A DNA stretch of 64,000 nucleotides from Herbaspirillum sp. ST 5-3 (lineage in GTDB: Bacteria > Pseudomonadota > Gammaproteobacteria > Burkholderiales > Burkholderiaceae_D): positions 280,312 to 344,311 of the forward strand of contig NZ_STGI01000005.1 in the NCBI RefSeq assembly GCF_004804275.1, given 5' to 3'. The notes under the pieces are model-generated. The model was given only the letters and a program-made list of their open reading frames with translations, made no database searches and had not been told where the DNA came from. The position numbers were made by a program, and so were the translations under genes. This document shows, one piece after another, positions 25,174 to 35,775 of this stretch (position 1 is its first letter; the number at the start of each line of letters is the position of its first letter).

Positions 25174-26418
25174 ATGGGAAGCAGTCTTCACGCCGCCGCG
25201 TTCGCGCGGCATGTCGCACGAGGGTCACGACACTGTTGCATGGCCGTCGCACTGGTATTGCTCAGTGCCTGCGCCACGCGACAACCCATCCCAAGGACTG
25301 CACCAAAGCCAGTCAGCCCACCGGTTGCCACGCCGACACAACCCGTTCCCGCAGCACCGCCTGCTGCACCTGTTGCACCTGCCGTACCTGCGACGCCGCC
25401 TGTATTATCAGCACCCCAACCCGCATTGCCCCCTGCCGCAGCACCGTCACCGGCGCCGCCCGACAAGGCCGTCGCATTGCAAGCCTGGGTCGATCAACAA
25501 GAGCGCCTCTATCGCGTAGCCGGCCCTTTGCTGATCAACAATACCGAGCTGTGCCCGCGTCATGTCCGCAATCTGCTCGGCTTTACCGCGAAAAACCAGT
25601 ATTCATACACGGATGATCTGACCGCTGTCGCCCATTCCGCACTCGGCCTCGATGCGCGCTTGCGCGTGATGAGCGTGCTGCCCGGCAGCGGTGCCGAACA
25701 AGCCGGCCTGCGCAAGGGAGACATCCTGCTTGCCAGCGGGGTCGACCCCTTGCCGGAAGGACCGAACGCGGAACATGAAGCAGCCTCGCTCATCCGCGCG
25801 GAAATGCAGGGCCGTTCCAGCATCGACCTGAGCATCCTGCGAGACGGCGAACGGGTGGCGCTGGAAGTGCCGCTGACCTCCGCCTGCGCCATGTCAGTCG
25901 ATACCGGCAATTCCGGCCAGGTCAACAGCTATGCGGACGGCAATCGCGTGCTGGTCACGCAAGGCATGCTGAAGTTCGTGCTGTCCGATGAAGATCTGGC
26001 GTATGTGCTGGCAAAGGAAATCGCGCACAACATCCTGGATCCCTTGGAGCGGGCGGATATGGCGGCGGTCATCGACCGCTTGAAGGTGCCGGCATTCGAC
26101 GGCGCAAGCCCGCCTGTTGTGAATGAAGTCCGCCCCTATCCGGCGACGCTCGATGCCGACGCCGACAGACTGGCGCTTTATCTGCTCGCGCGCGCGGGAG
26201 TCGACATCGAGCATGCGCCGGCATTCTGGAAGCGGCTTGCAGACACCTATCCGGAAACCGTTTCCGGCAGCTACACCGCGCTGCATCCCGCAACGGCCGA
26301 GCGCCTGTCGGTCATGACGGAAACCATCCGGGCCATCAAGGACAAGCAGGCGCAGAACCTTCCCTTGCTGCCGGCAGACGCGGAATCCGGCGCCACATCC
26401 GGAGTTACGCAGCGCTGA
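25174..26418 (+). CDS. Lipoprotein with PDZ and degenerate M48 metallopeptidase-like domain
   Basis: 414 aa. A lipobox (LLSAC) follows a hydrophobic segment about 20-30 residues in. A proline/alanine-rich linker of about 60 residues, a PDZ-like region (GSGAEQAGLRKGDILLASG, about 170-190) and an M48-like region follow. The expected HExxH is KEIAH (residues 281-285), so the first zinc-binding His is Lys; the downstream ALHPATAERL motif typical of M48 is kept. It is probably a proteolytically impaired periplasmic protein, or it has adopted another role. The start at 25174 has GAGG upstream. Confidence 0.7.
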   Translation: MGSSLHAAAFARHVARGSRHCCMAVALVLLSACATRQPIPRTAPKPVSPPVATPTQPVPAAPPAAPVAPAVPATPPVLSAPQPALPPAAAPSPAPPDKAVALQAWVDQQERLYRVAGPLLINNTELCPRHVRNLLGFTAKNQYSYTDDLTAVAHSALGLDARLRVMSVLPGSGAEQAGLRKGDILLASGVDPLPEGPNAEHEAASLIRAEMQGRSSIDLSILRDGERVALEVPLTSACAMSVDTGNSGQVNSYADGNRVLVTQGMLKFVLSDEDLAYVLAKEIAHNILDPLERADMAAVIDRLKVPAFDGASPPVVNEVRPYPATLDADADRLALYLLARAGVDIEHAPAFWKRLADTYPETVSGSYTALHPATAERLSVMTETIRAIKDKQAQNLPLLPADAESGATSGVTQR

Positions 26419-27064
26419 GAGCGCGGCGGTGCTTGTCCACCCAGTAGGCCCACAGCACCAGCAGCCACTGCGCCTGGCCAACCCAGGCAATTGCCATTGC
26501 GCTCGGCGGAGGATCGCCGAACAGATTGCCGGCGTGGATGGCCAGCATGAACAGCACCAGCGACCACAGCGCCCACTTGCCAGTCGCATCGATCGCCCTG
26601 GTCTTGCGCGCGTAGAGCCAGACGCCGATAGCAAAAAGCGGCATTTCGACGGCGAGCGTTTTCGGCAGAGAAGCCCAGAGATTCATGCCCACCATCGTCG
26701 CGCTTCCCGGAAACAGCGGGAGATCCGGCCGATGGACGATGGCGTCGAGCAACCAGTGGCTCAGAACAAGCATCGCTATCACTAGCGCGCTGCGGGTTTC
26801 CCGCCGTATCAGCCAGTAGATCAATGCGACGCCGACAGCCCATGCCGATGCGCCGAGCAGGCTGTGCGAGATCGGGTAGTGCTCGAATACGAGCGGGGTC
26901 AAGCCTTGTTCGTGCGGCGCGATGCGCACCGTTTCCAGGCCGAGCAGCAACAGTGTCGGCCACAGCAGATCGAGAAACTGCGCGGCGAGAAACAGCGCGC
27001 CAAGCGAGATGCGGGGCGCAGCCGCCTTGGCGCCGAAGCCGACACCAAAGTGACCGATGAACAT
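26405..27064 (-). CDS. Uncharacterised multi-pass membrane protein, possibly YdjM/DUF457-like
   Basis: 219 aa with six or seven hydrophobic helices. Histidines and aspartates recur at helix ends (GHFGVGFG at the start, ISHSLLG, SHWLLDAIVHRPD), as in predicted membrane-bound metal-dependent hydrolases of the YdjM/DUF457 type. It overlaps plsY by 1 bp and is likely co-transcribed. Its end overlaps the convergent PDZ/M48 gene by 14 bp. Activity is not known. Confidence 0.6.
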   Translation of the reverse strand: MFIGHFGVGFGAKAAAPRISLGALFLAAQFLDLLWPTLLLLGLETVRIAPHEQGLTPLVFEHYPISHSLLGASAWAVGVALIYWLIRRETRSALVIAMLVLSHWLLDAIVHRPDLPLFPGSATMVGMNLWASLPKTLAVEMPLFAIGVWLYARKTRAIDATGKWALWSLVLFMLAIHAGNLFGDPPPSAMAIAWVGQAQWLLVLWAYWVDKHRRALSAA

Positions 27065-27669
27065 TATTTCTTCTTGCTGCCGATGCGGCTTTCCTTGCCG
27101 GCCATCAGATTCGCGATGTTCTGGCGGTGGCGGAAAATCAGCAGGCCGCTCATCACCAGGATCGCCAGCAGAATGGCGTCAAAGCCGAACAGCAAGCCGT
27201 AATAAAACGGTGCGAAGATGCTGGCGATCAGCGCGGCCAACGACGAATAGCGGAAGGCATAGGCGATCACCAGCCAGGTGATCATGCTTGCCAGGCCCAG
27301 CCAGCCGTTGATGCCGAGGAGTACGCCGAGCATGGTCGCCACGCCCTTGCCGCCAACGAACCTGAAGAACACCGGCCACAGGTGGCCGAGAAACGCCGCC
27401 ACCGCGACGAGTGCAAGGCCGGTATCGTCCACGCCGAATTGCGGCCCGTAGTGCTGCGCAATCCACACGGCGAACCAGCCTTTCGCGCCATCGCCCAGCA
27501 GCGTCAATGCCGCAGCCGCCTTCTTGCCGCTGCGCAGGACGTTGGTGGCACCCGGATTCTTGGACCCATAGGTGCGCGGGTCGGACAGGCCGAACAACTT
27601 GCTGACCACGACAGCAAAGGAAATCGACCCGATCAGATAGGCGCCGATCACAAACAACACTGTATTCAT
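27064..27669 (-). CDS. plsY: Glycerol-3-phosphate acyltransferase PlsY
   Basis: 201-aa membrane acyltransferase using acyl-phosphate to acylate glycerol-3-phosphate, the first step of phospholipid synthesis. The motifs [12 protein letters not shown] and [10 protein letters not shown], and the N-terminal GSISFA version of the GSIPxG loop, are visible, with about five helices. The stop overlaps the following membrane protein gene. Confidence 0.93.
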   Translation of the reverse strand: MNTVLFVIGAYLIGSISFAVVVSKLFGLSDPRTYGSKNPGATNVLRSGKKAAAALTLLGDGAKGWFAVWIAQHYGPQFGVDDTGLALVAVAAFLGHLWPVFFRFVGGKGVATMLGVLLGINGWLGLASMITWLVIAYAFRYSSLAALIASIFAPFYYGLLFGFDAILLAILVMSGLLIFRHRQNIANLMAGKESRIGSKKK

Positions 27670-27707
27670 TCTCTCCCTCTCACAATTTGCGCGGCTGCAC
27701 CCGCGTG

Positions 27708-28199
27708 TCAGTCTTCCAACGCGCAGTTGACCGGCTTGGCGGGCAAGACCCTGGGCAGGATCGCCGGGTCGATGCCGACCAGGAATCCTCGCCGGCCGCC
27801 GTTGATATAGATCTTGTCGAGCGCAAGGATACTCTCTTCGACATACACCGGCATCGCCTTCCGGGTCCCGAAAGGCGAGGTGCCGCCGACCAGATAGCCG
27901 GAATGCCGGTTTGCCACTTCCGGTTTGCAGGGCTCGACCGACTTGCAGCCGATCTGCCGCGCCAGGTTCTTGGTCGACACCTTGCGATCGCCGTGCATCA
28001 GCACGATCAGCGGCTTGGCCGCCTCATCCTGCATGACCAGGGTCTTGACCACATGATGCTCGTCAACACCCAGTTCGCGCGCGGAAACGGCGGTGCCGCC
28101 GTGCTCCTCGTAGGTGTACGGATGCTCGGAAAACGCAATGCCGTGCTTGCGCAAAAACTGCGTCGCCGGCGTTTCGGAAACGTGCTCTTTCTTTGCCAT
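27708..28199 (-). CDS. ybaK: YbaK/EbsC-family aminoacyl-tRNA deacylase
   Basis: 163-aa trans-editing factor (Cys-tRNA(Pro)/Ala-tRNA(Pro) type). The domain runs through [17 protein letters not shown] and [13 protein letters not shown], the last being the substrate pocket loop. The ATG at 28199 is the most likely start; the frame opens 26 codons earlier but that part lies in the end of the upstream region. It is downstream of the giant signalling gene with a gap of about 80 bp. Confidence 0.85.
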   Translation of the reverse strand: MAKKEHVSETPATQFLRKHGIAFSEHPYTYEEHGGTAVSARELGVDEHHVVKTLVMQDEAAKPLIVLMHGDRKVSTKNLARQIGCKSVEPCKPEVANRHSGYLVGGTSPFGTRKAMPVYVEESILALDKIYINGGRRGFLVGIDPAILPRVLPAKPVNCALED

Positions 28200-28278
28200 T
28201 GCTTCACTCGAAAATTGCTGCACATTATGCAGCAAGATGGCTTGTTTCGGAGAGCTTGCAGTGGGTGTTGTGGACAAA

Positions 28279-31200
28279 TCAAGCCGCCGGCAATATCGAC
28301 GGCCGCCGCAGCAATTCGGCGAACTCCTCCGCCGTCACCGGCTTGCTGTAGTAATAACCTTGCGCCAGCACGCATTGATTGGCGCGCAGGAAAGCCGCCT
28401 GCTCTGCCGTCTCCACGCCTTCCGCGATGACGTTCAGGTTCAGGCTGCGCGCCATCGCGATGATGGCGCTGATGATGGCTGAGTCGTTCTGCCCGTGGCC
28501 GATGCCGCGCACGAATGATTGATCGATTTTCAATGCGTCGATCGGGAAACGCTTCAGGTAGGACAGGCTGGAATACCCCGTGCCGAAATCGTCCACCCAC
28601 AACTGCACGCCCATGTCGCTCAGGAGCGTCAGCGGCGCGAGATTTTCCTCGCTCGGCTGCATCAGCATGCTTTCGGTAATCTCGAGTTCGAGCGCGGTCG
28701 GCGGCACGCCGGATTCCTCCAGCGCGCGCGCGACCATGTCCGCAAAGCCCGGCTGCAGCAACTGGCGTGCCGACAGATTGACGGCGATGCCCAGATCCAC
28801 ACATCCCGCATCGCGCCAGCGCCGCAACTGCGCGCAGGCTTCGCGCAGGACCCACTCGCCGATCGGCTGGATCAGCCCTGTCTCTTCGGCGATCGGAATG
28901 AATTCAATCGGAGGAATCGTGCCGCGCTCCGGCTGATGCCAGCGCAGCAAGGCCTCGGCCGAGCAAATCACGCCGCGCTCCATGTCGACCTGCGGCTGAA
29001 AGGCCAGGCTGAATTCGCCGCGCGCGATGGCCTGGCGCAGCTGGTTGGCGATGATCAGGCGATGCTGTACCGCCGCGTTCAGGCTCTCGGTGTAGAACTG
29101 ATAATTGCCGCGCCCTTTCGCCTTGGCGTGATACATCGCGGTGTCGGCGGCGCGCATCAGGCCGTCGGCATCCTCGCCATCGGTCGGATACAGGCTGATG
29201 CCGATGCTGGCGCTCACATGCAGTTCGTGAACACCCACATGGAAGTCCGTCTTCAGTTCGTCCAGGATCTTTTGCGCCACGACTGCGGCCGCATGATCGT
29301 TCTCCGTATCCGGCAGAATCAGCAGAAACTCGTCGCCGCCCAGGCGCGCCAGGCTGTCGCCCTTGCGCAGGCATGCTTGCAGTCGCTCGGCGACCATCTG
29401 CAGCAATTGATCGCCGATCTGGTGGCCGAGCGAATCGTTGATGTGCTTGAAATAGTCGAGGTCGATGAACATCACCGCGACCGACTTGCCGGTGCGCTGG
29501 ACCTGCACCACGGACTGTTTCAGGCGGTCCTGCAGCAATGCACGATTGGGCAGGCCGGTGAGTGCGTCGTGATGCGCCATGTAGCTGATGCGTTCTTCGG
29601 CCTGCTTGCGCTCGATTGCAATGCCGGCGATGCGGGCGGCGATATCGGCCAGGCGCAATTCCGCCGGCGCCGGCTCCGACACGACCGGGTAGTACATGCC
29701 GAACGCGCCGAGCACCGTTCCGTTCTGCGACACGATGGGCGTCGACCAACAGGCACGCAGGCCGTGGCTCAATGCCAGGGCGCAATAATCCTTCCACAGC
29801 GGATCGTTTTCGATGTCGGTGACGATGACGCGCTCGCGGCGGTACATCGCCGTGCCGCAGGAGCCGACCTGCGGACCGATCGCCAGCCCCTCTAGGCTCG
29901 CGGAATAGCTCTCCGGCAGACTCGGCGCGGCGCCCATGCGCACATGCACGCCATCCTCGTCGAGCAGCATGATGAAGCCGCGCATGTCTTCCGCCTGCGA
30001 CTCGATCATCAGCACCAGGCTGGCGAGCACATCGCACAGCGGCGCACCGGTGGCAATCATTTCCAGCACACGAGCCTGTCCGACATGCAGGGCTTCCGCC
30101 TGCTTGCGCTCCGTGATTTCCTTGCCGGTGCCGCGATAGCCCTTGAATACGCCATCCTCGTCGAACACCGGTTCGCCGCTGACGCTGTGCCAATGCCAGC
30201 GCCCGTCCGAGGCGCGCACCTTGTACTCCATGTTGAAGAAAGGCTGGTGCGCGTTGAGGGTCTGCGCATGCGTCTCCCGCAGCGCGGAATCCATGGACGA
30301 CAACTCCGTCAGCAAGTCCTGGCGCCTCTTTCCGATCACGTATTCCGGCGCGATGCCGCCGACCCGCCGCACGCCTTCCGACAACATGGTGTAACGGAAA
30401 TTCTCGTCCTGCTCCCAGTACCAGTCCGACGACAGGCTGGTCAGGCTGCGGAAGCGCTCCTCGCTCTTGACCAGCGCCTGCTCGGCGCGCTTGCGCTCGA
30501 TGAACTGGCCGATCTGGCTGCCGAGGATCAGCATCATGTCGATGGTTTCCGGATCGGGGCCGCGCACCTGCCTGGTGAAAAACGCCATCATGCTGTTCAC
30601 CTTGCCGCCGGTCAGGATGGGAAACGCGAAATTGCCGCGCAAGCCGATCTCGACCGCTTCCCGCGCGCGCCGGAAACCGGGTTCGCCGGTGACGTCGGAT
30701 ACCCAGATCGGACGCCGCGTCTGCATCACGCGACCGGGCAATCCGGTCGAGGGCGACACCAGCTTCTTCCATCCCGCGGCGACAAATTTCGACGGTGCCA
30801 CCGACGGCACTTCCCAGCATTCCGCCAGCCGCAACACGTCGGCTTTCTCGTGTACCTGCCACACCTCTCCGATCTCCCAGCCGAACTGCTCGCAAATCAC
30901 TTGCAGAACTTGCGCCGCCGCGTCGTTGAACGAGGCAGCGTCGGCCAGTACGCGCGTGACGGCGAACTGCAAGGCCTGGCGCTGCTCGCTTCGTTTGCGG
31001 TCGGTAATGTCGCGGATATTGCACTGCACGACCCGCACCTCATCCACGCTGTAGGCGCTGCAAACGAATTCGGCATCGATCACGCGCCCGCCCCGGGTGC
31101 TGAGCGGCAGCGAGTCGCAACGCACCGCGTCCTTGCTCTGCATTTCGCCGAACACCGCGCGGTAGACCGTCAGCTCCGCGAAGGAGCCGATCTCCCACAG

Positions 31201-34200
31201 TTTCTTGCCGACGAATTCTTCGTAGCGATAGCCCAGCATGTCCAGCAGATACGAATTCGCATCCGTGACGACGCCCGAGTCGGAACGCAACAGCAGGATG
31301 CCGTCCTTCGCCGTTTCGAACAGGCGGCGGTAGTGCGCCTCCGACAGTTGCAGCTCATGCTCCATGCGGCGGCGCACGGCATTTTCATCCTGAAGGCTGG
31401 CATAGAGACGGGCATTCTCGAGCGAGATGGCGGCCTGCGCCGACAGCAGTTCAAGCACGCCGAGCGCATCGGGCGAAAAGGCGCCGGCAAGCAAGCTGTT
31501 TTCCAGGTACAGCAAGCCGACCAGTTCCGCCTGCTTGAAAATCGGCTGGCACAGCACTGACTTCGGCTGATGCTGGGCAAGGTAGGGATCGGATGCGAAA
31601 CGGGTATCGGCGGCCAGGTTCTCGAGCAGCAGTGTCTGGCGTGTGCGCCAGACATAATGGACCACCGAGATCGGCAGCAGACCGGATGAGGCGATCTCGT
31701 GGTAATGCAGCCGCTTGACTTCCACCGCGCCGTTCGCATCGAGCTGCGCCTCTGCCTCGATCGCCAAGCGATCTTCATGCTGGAGAAGAACAAAGCCTTT
31801 TTGCGCGCCGGCCTGCTCCATCACGGTCTGCAGCAGCTTGCCCAGCAGCCTGTCGAAAGTGATTTCGCCGGACAATGCCTGCGACGCCTTGATCACCGCC
31901 AGCGCATCCAGTTGCACGCTGCTCTTCAATGAAGTCTGATCGGCTGCGCCTCCATCCCGTACCTGCAGATGCGGATACAGCGATTCCAGCTGCCTGACCT
32001 TGCCCATCGCTCCCCAGCGCATGTAGCAGGCATGGGCATGACGCAGATAGGTTTCTGCGCTGCGGCCGGAGCCGCGTGCGCGATAGAAATAGGACGCCAG
32101 TTCGTTGGCCAGCGCCTCGTCATGCACAAAACCGTTCTTGCCGGCGAGCCGGATCGCGTCCTCGTATTGCCGCATCGCCTCCGTATCGCGGCCCTCGATG
32201 CGGGCAAGCTCCGCTGCGATCAGCAGGTAGCGGTCCTGGAAATTTGCCGGGCAGTTCTCCGCCCACTGTTTGAAATTCGCCAGATGCGCCTTCAGCGTCT
32301 GCCGGAACTTCAACTGCTGCTCGGCCGTCACTTGCGTGAACAAGGCGGTCAGCGTCAGCGCATGATAGAAGTGGTGCGTGACCTCGATCGGCATGGATAC
32401 CATCACATCCAGCATCAATGCCGCCTGGTTCGCCGCGTCCATCGCGTCGCCATAGCGGCGATAGATGAATGAAGACGACTGCTTCATGACATGGTAGAAC
32501 GCGATGCCCGAACGAAAGCGCGCATGCTTGAACACTTCGAAGCATTCCGTCTCGTCGAAGTCCTCGCTGCTGAAGCTGGACTGGTCCTGCGTGGCACCTT
32601 GCAGGCTGGCGATGAATTGCTGCTCAAGCCGAATGGTGCGCGAGGCGATGTCGTTGCGCCCCTGCTGTGCGAACGCCGCGAAGCGCTGCGCGGCCTTTTG
32701 CACTTCCGGCAGCGAATCACCTTTTTCCAGCAATTGCCATACGCAGCGGTATGCCGCGTAACCGGCCCAGGACAGGTCGCCGACTTCGAGGCAGGCCCTG
32801 AACGCCGCTTCCATGACTGGTATGTTCACGGCGAACGGCTGACGCCAGAAATTGAAATAGTTGCCGTGCATGAAAAGCACCGGTCCCTTCATCCGGGGAT
32901 CGTTGAACTTGTCATTGAGCCGCAGCGCGAGCCGGGAAAACGCGTGTCCGGTTTCGGGCTGGCCGAGCCGCGACGTCAGCAGCATCGCGTAGCCACTGTA
33001 GGCGATGCTGGACTTCTCGGTATTGCCATGCTCGATGGAGAGGTTGATCGCTTTGTACATGAAGAGCTGGTACAGCTCGGTGCGCGCAACGAAGGTACAC
33101 GGCAGCAGGTCGACCAGCAGGCCGATGCTCGCCATGATGATCGGATCACTGGCCGGCGGCGCATCGCAGAGATCCTCCGGCTGGCGCTTGCCCAGTGCGG
33201 CCAGGACGCGGTTGTGTTCTTGCCGCTCCATCTCGGCGATCCCGGCGGCCGTCTGCGGGAAGTGCATGCCGAACCGGGCCAGCCCCTCCAGCCCGGCGTT
33301 CACCCCATCGAAAAACCGGCCCGAGGTCTGGCACAGATTGATGCGCATGCCGTAGACCCTGGCGCGATCCAGGTTCGAGCGGGCCTTTTCCAGGATCAAC
33401 TGGAACAATTGTTCGGCTCTTTCCGGATGGCCGAGCAGGTGTTCGCATTCCGACAAGGCCACATGCAGCGCCAGGGTGTCGTCGTAATCCGATTCCCATG
33501 CATCCGATCCGGACAATGTCAGGGCACGGGTGAAATAATTGCGCGCCGCCGCGTACGCGGTTGCGGCCTTCGCTCGCATGCCGGCGCGGAAGTTGAGACG
33601 ACGTGCCCGGCCTTTCTCGTCCGTGTCGCTGATCAGGTCAAGGCCCTGGTTGATCTGGTTGACGACGTCGAACACCTGTTCTTCCAGATCCTCAACGGAC
33701 ATGCGGTCCATCAGGCGCCGCCCGATCCGCAGATGCTCGGCCGGCCGCGAGGCGGGGGTCACCAGCGAATAGGCAGCTTCCTGAACGCGGTCATGCATGA
33801 ACTTGTAACGCTCGCCGAGGCGAAATACCACGCCTGCGCGCACCGCTTCCGCCATTGCCGCGTGGGTATCGTTTTCCGAGCGGTCCAGCGCCAGGGCGAG
33901 CAGTGCGGTCTTCGCGCTTGCCCCGAGGCAGGCCAATTGCTGCACGGCCTGCAACGCGTTGGCGGGGAGCCGCTTCAGCCGTTCGATCATGAAGTCGGCG
34001 ACATTGTCGGTGAAGCCGTGCGCGCGGATGCGCTCGATGTCCCAGTCCCATCCCGGTATGCCGCGATCGAAATGCAGCAGATTCTGGTCATGCAACTCGG
34101 ACAGGAACTGAATGGCAAAAAACGGGTTGCCGTCGGTCTTGTCTTTCACCAGTTCGACCAGCGGCACCACGTCGTAACGGCTGCGGTACAAGGCGTCGCT

Positions 34201-35775
34201 GATGAGCGCATTCAGCGCGTCGTCGGACAGCGGACCGAGCACCACGTTCGACACCGGCGTGCCGTACTTGCGCATCGTATCCAGGCCGAGATGGAAAGGA
34301 TGACCGGCGTCCACCTCGTTGTCGCGATAGGCGCAAATCGGCAGGAAATAGCGCGACTCGGGATCGGTCAGCAGCAGTTCCAGCAGAGCCAGGCTGGCCG
34401 CATCCGCCCATTGCAGATCGTCGAGGAACAACACCAGCGGATGCTCGCGTTGCGCGAACACGGTGATGAAGTTGCGGAACACCATGCTGAAGCGGTTGCG
34501 CGCTTCGCTGGCCGGCACTTCCGGCACCGGCGCTTGCGGCCCGATGATCAGCTCGACCGGCGGGATCACTTCCACGATCAGCTGCGCATTCATTCCCAGG
34601 GCCTGCAGCAGCTTTTCGCGCCACACGGCGATGCGCTCCTCGCTTTCGGCGAGCAGTTCCAGCACCAATTCGGTCAAGGCTTGCACAATGGTCGCATGCG
34701 GAATGTCGTGCTTGTACTGATCGAACTTGCCGGCAGCGAAGAAGCCGCGCTCATGGATGATCGGCTTGTACAGTTCGTTGACCAGCGACGATTTGCCGAT
34801 GCCGGAATAACCGGACACCAGCACCAGTTCCGGCTTGCCGGTGTGAAGCACGCGATCGAAGGCTTCGCGCAACAGAGCGATTTCCTGTTCCCGGCCATAT
34901 AATTTCTGCGGCAACAGGAAATGTTCCGGCACATCGCTGCGCGCCAGGCCGAAGCTGTTGATCGAGCCATGCGCGCGCCATTGGGCGAGGCATTTCCGCA
35001 AGTCGCGCAGCAAGCCGTCCGCGCTCTGGTAACGGTCCTCGGGCTCCTTCGACAGCAGCTTCATGACCAGCTCGGACAAGATCGACGGCAGCGCGGCTTC
35101 CAGTACTGCGGGAGGCACGGGCTGACGCGCGATATGGCAATAGGTCCATTCCAGCGCATCCGAGGCTTCGAATGGCAGTTTGCCGGTCAGCATGCGGTAG
35201 AAAATCACGCCGAGCGAATACAGATCGCTGCGCCGGTCCGGCGCGCGGTTCATGCGCCCGGTCTGTTCGGGCGAGATATAGGGTCGCGCGTCTTCCATGT
35301 CGAGCGCGCTGCCGATGTCCTGCTGCGCACTCGGCAACAAGGTGGCGCTGCCGAAGTCGGCAATGCGCACCTCGTCATTGGCGCGGTCGAGCAGGATGCA
35401 GCCGGGATCGAGCGCCTGATGCGCGACATTGCAACGATGGATGTCGGACAGCGCAGACGTAATGCGGATCGCGAGTTCCAGGAAGCGATCGACCGCAAGA
35501 GGGCCGTCAAGCTGATGCTCCAGCGGCACGCCGGAAAAGTCTTCCATTACAAGGGCCGGGCGGCCCTGGCAGGCGTCCAGCGCCAGCAGGCGCGACACGG
35601 CGTCGAGATCGAGCGAGGTGCAGATATGAAAGTCATTGCGCAAGCGCTCCACGTGTGCCGCGCGGTATTGCTCGGGCACGACCTTGAGCAATACCGGCAG
35701 TCCGTCGGCACTGCGCACGCCGCGACATAACATTCCTCTGCTACCGGTATGCAGTATTTCACTGACTGTGTACAT
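28279..35775 (-). CDS. Giant signalling hybrid: pseudokinase, AAA ATPase, GAF/PAS sensors, GGDEF and EAL
   Basis: About 2,498 aa. Order from the N-terminus: kinase-like domain (1-265), AAA/predicted ATPase (P-loop GYSGIGKSS near 320, DDLQWADAAS near 450), a long helical repeat region (about 700-1270), GAF, PAS, GAF, PAS, GAF, GGDEF (motif near 2146, with inhibitory RxxD five residues before it) and EAL (near 2275). The kinase catalytic loop reads HQALDPGC instead of HRDLKPxN, so Asp and Lys are missing though DFG is kept: a pseudokinase. GGDEF and EAL motifs are intact, so c-di-GMP synthesis and breakdown are both possible. In related proteins the C-terminus is usually a histidine kinase. The start ATG at 35775 is chosen; a TTG at 35862 is the only longer option. 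Confidence 0.85.
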   Translation of the reverse strand: MYTVSEILHTGSRGMLCRGVRSADGLPVLLKVVPEQYRAAHVERLRNDFHICTSLDLDAVSRLLALDACQGRPALVMEDFSGVPLEHQLDGPLAVDRFLELAIRITSALSDIHRCNVAHQALDPGCILLDRANDEVRIADFGSATLLPSAQQDIGSALDMEDARPYISPEQTGRMNRAPDRRSDLYSLGVIFYRMLTGKLPFEASDALEWTYCHIARQPVPPAVLEAALPSILSELVMKLLSKEPEDRYQSADGLLRDLRKCLAQWRAHGSINSFGLARSDVPEHFLLPQKLYGREQEIALLREAFDRVLHTGKPELVLVSGYSGIGKSSLVNELYKPIIHERGFFAAGKFDQYKHDIPHATIVQALTELVLELLAESEERIAVWREKLLQALGMNAQLIVEVIPPVELIIGPQAPVPEVPASEARNRFSMVFRNFITVFAQREHPLVLFLDDLQWADAASLALLELLLTDPESRYFLPICAYRDNEVDAGHPFHLGLDTMRKYGTPVSNVVLGPLSDDALNALISDALYRSRYDVVPLVELVKDKTDGNPFFAIQFLSELHDQNLLHFDRGIPGWDWDIERIRAHGFTDNVADFMIERLKRLPANALQAVQQLACLGASAKTALLALALDRSENDTHAAMAEAVRAGVVFRLGERYKFMHDRVQEAAYSLVTPASRPAEHLRIGRRLMDRMSVEDLEEQVFDVVNQINQGLDLISDTDEKGRARRLNFRAGMRAKAATAYAAARNYFTRALTLSGSDAWESDYDDTLALHVALSECEHLLGHPERAEQLFQLILEKARSNLDRARVYGMRINLCQTSGRFFDGVNAGLEGLARFGMHFPQTAAGIAEMERQEHNRVLAALGKRQPEDLCDAPPASDPIIMASIGLLVDLLPCTFVARTELYQLFMYKAINLSIEHGNTEKSSIAYSGYAMLLTSRLGQPETGHAFSRLALRLNDKFNDPRMKGPVLFMHGNYFNFWRQPFAVNIPVMEAAFRACLEVGDLSWAGYAAYRCVWQLLEKGDSLPEVQKAAQRFAAFAQQGRNDIASRTIRLEQQFIASLQGATQDQSSFSSEDFDETECFEVFKHARFRSGIAFYHVMKQSSSFIYRRYGDAMDAANQAALMLDVMVSMPIEVTHHFYHALTLTALFTQVTAEQQLKFRQTLKAHLANFKQWAENCPANFQDRYLLIAAELARIEGRDTEAMRQYEDAIRLAGKNGFVHDEALANELASYFYRARGSGRSAETYLRHAHACYMRWGAMGKVRQLESLYPHLQVRDGGAADQTSLKSSVQLDALAVIKASQALSGEITFDRLLGKLLQTVMEQAGAQKGFVLLQHEDRLAIEAEAQLDANGAVEVKRLHYHEIASSGLLPISVVHYVWRTRQTLLLENLAADTRFASDPYLAQHQPKSVLCQPIFKQAELVGLLYLENSLLAGAFSPDALGVLELLSAQAAISLENARLYASLQDENAVRRRMEHELQLSEAHYRRLFETAKDGILLLRSDSGVVTDANSYLLDMLGYRYEEFVGKKLWEIGSFAELTVYRAVFGEMQSKDAVRCDSLPLSTRGGRVIDAEFVCSAYSVDEVRVVQCNIRDITDRKRSEQRQALQFAVTRVLADAASFNDAAAQVLQVICEQFGWEIGEVWQVHEKADVLRLAECWEVPSVAPSKFVAAGWKKLVSPSTGLPGRVMQTRRPIWVSDVTGEPGFRRAREAVEIGLRGNFAFPILTGGKVNSMMAFFTRQVRGPDPETIDMMLILGSQIGQFIERKRAEQALVKSEERFRSLTSLSSDWYWEQDENFRYTMLSEGVRRVGGIAPEYVIGKRRQDLLTELSSMDSALRETHAQTLNAHQPFFNMEYKVRASDGRWHWHSVSGEPVFDEDGVFKGYRGTGKEITERKQAEALHVGQARVLEMIATGAPLCDVLASLVLMIESQAEDMRGFIMLLDEDGVHVRMGAAPSLPESYSASLEGLAIGPQVGSCGTAMYRRERVIVTDIENDPLWKDYCALALSHGLRACWSTPIVSQNGTVLGAFGMYYPVVSEPAPAELRLADIAARIAGIAIERKQAEERISYMAHHDALTGLPNRALLQDRLKQSVVQVQRTGKSVAVMFIDLDYFKHINDSLGHQIGDQLLQMVAERLQACLRKGDSLARLGGDEFLLILPDTENDHAAAVVAQKILDELKTDFHVGVHELHVSASIGISLYPTDGEDADGLMRAADTAMYHAKAKGRGNYQFYTESLNAAVQHRLIIANQLRQAIARGEFSLAFQPQVDMERGVICSAEALLRWHQPERGTIPPIEFIPIAEETGLIQPIGEWVLREACAQLRRWRDAGCVDLGIAVNLSARQLLQPGFADMVARALEESGVPPTALELEITESMLMQPSEENLAPLTLLSDMGVQLWVDDFGTGYSSLSYLKRFPIDALKIDQSFVRGIGHGQNDSAIISAIIAMARSLNLNVIAEGVETAEQAAFLRANQCVLAQGYYYSKPVTAEEFAELLRRPSILPAA

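Noticed and set aside
32491..34902. 803-codon open frame opposite the giant signalling gene
   Set aside because: Antisense shadow of a protein with clear ATPase motifs on the other strand.
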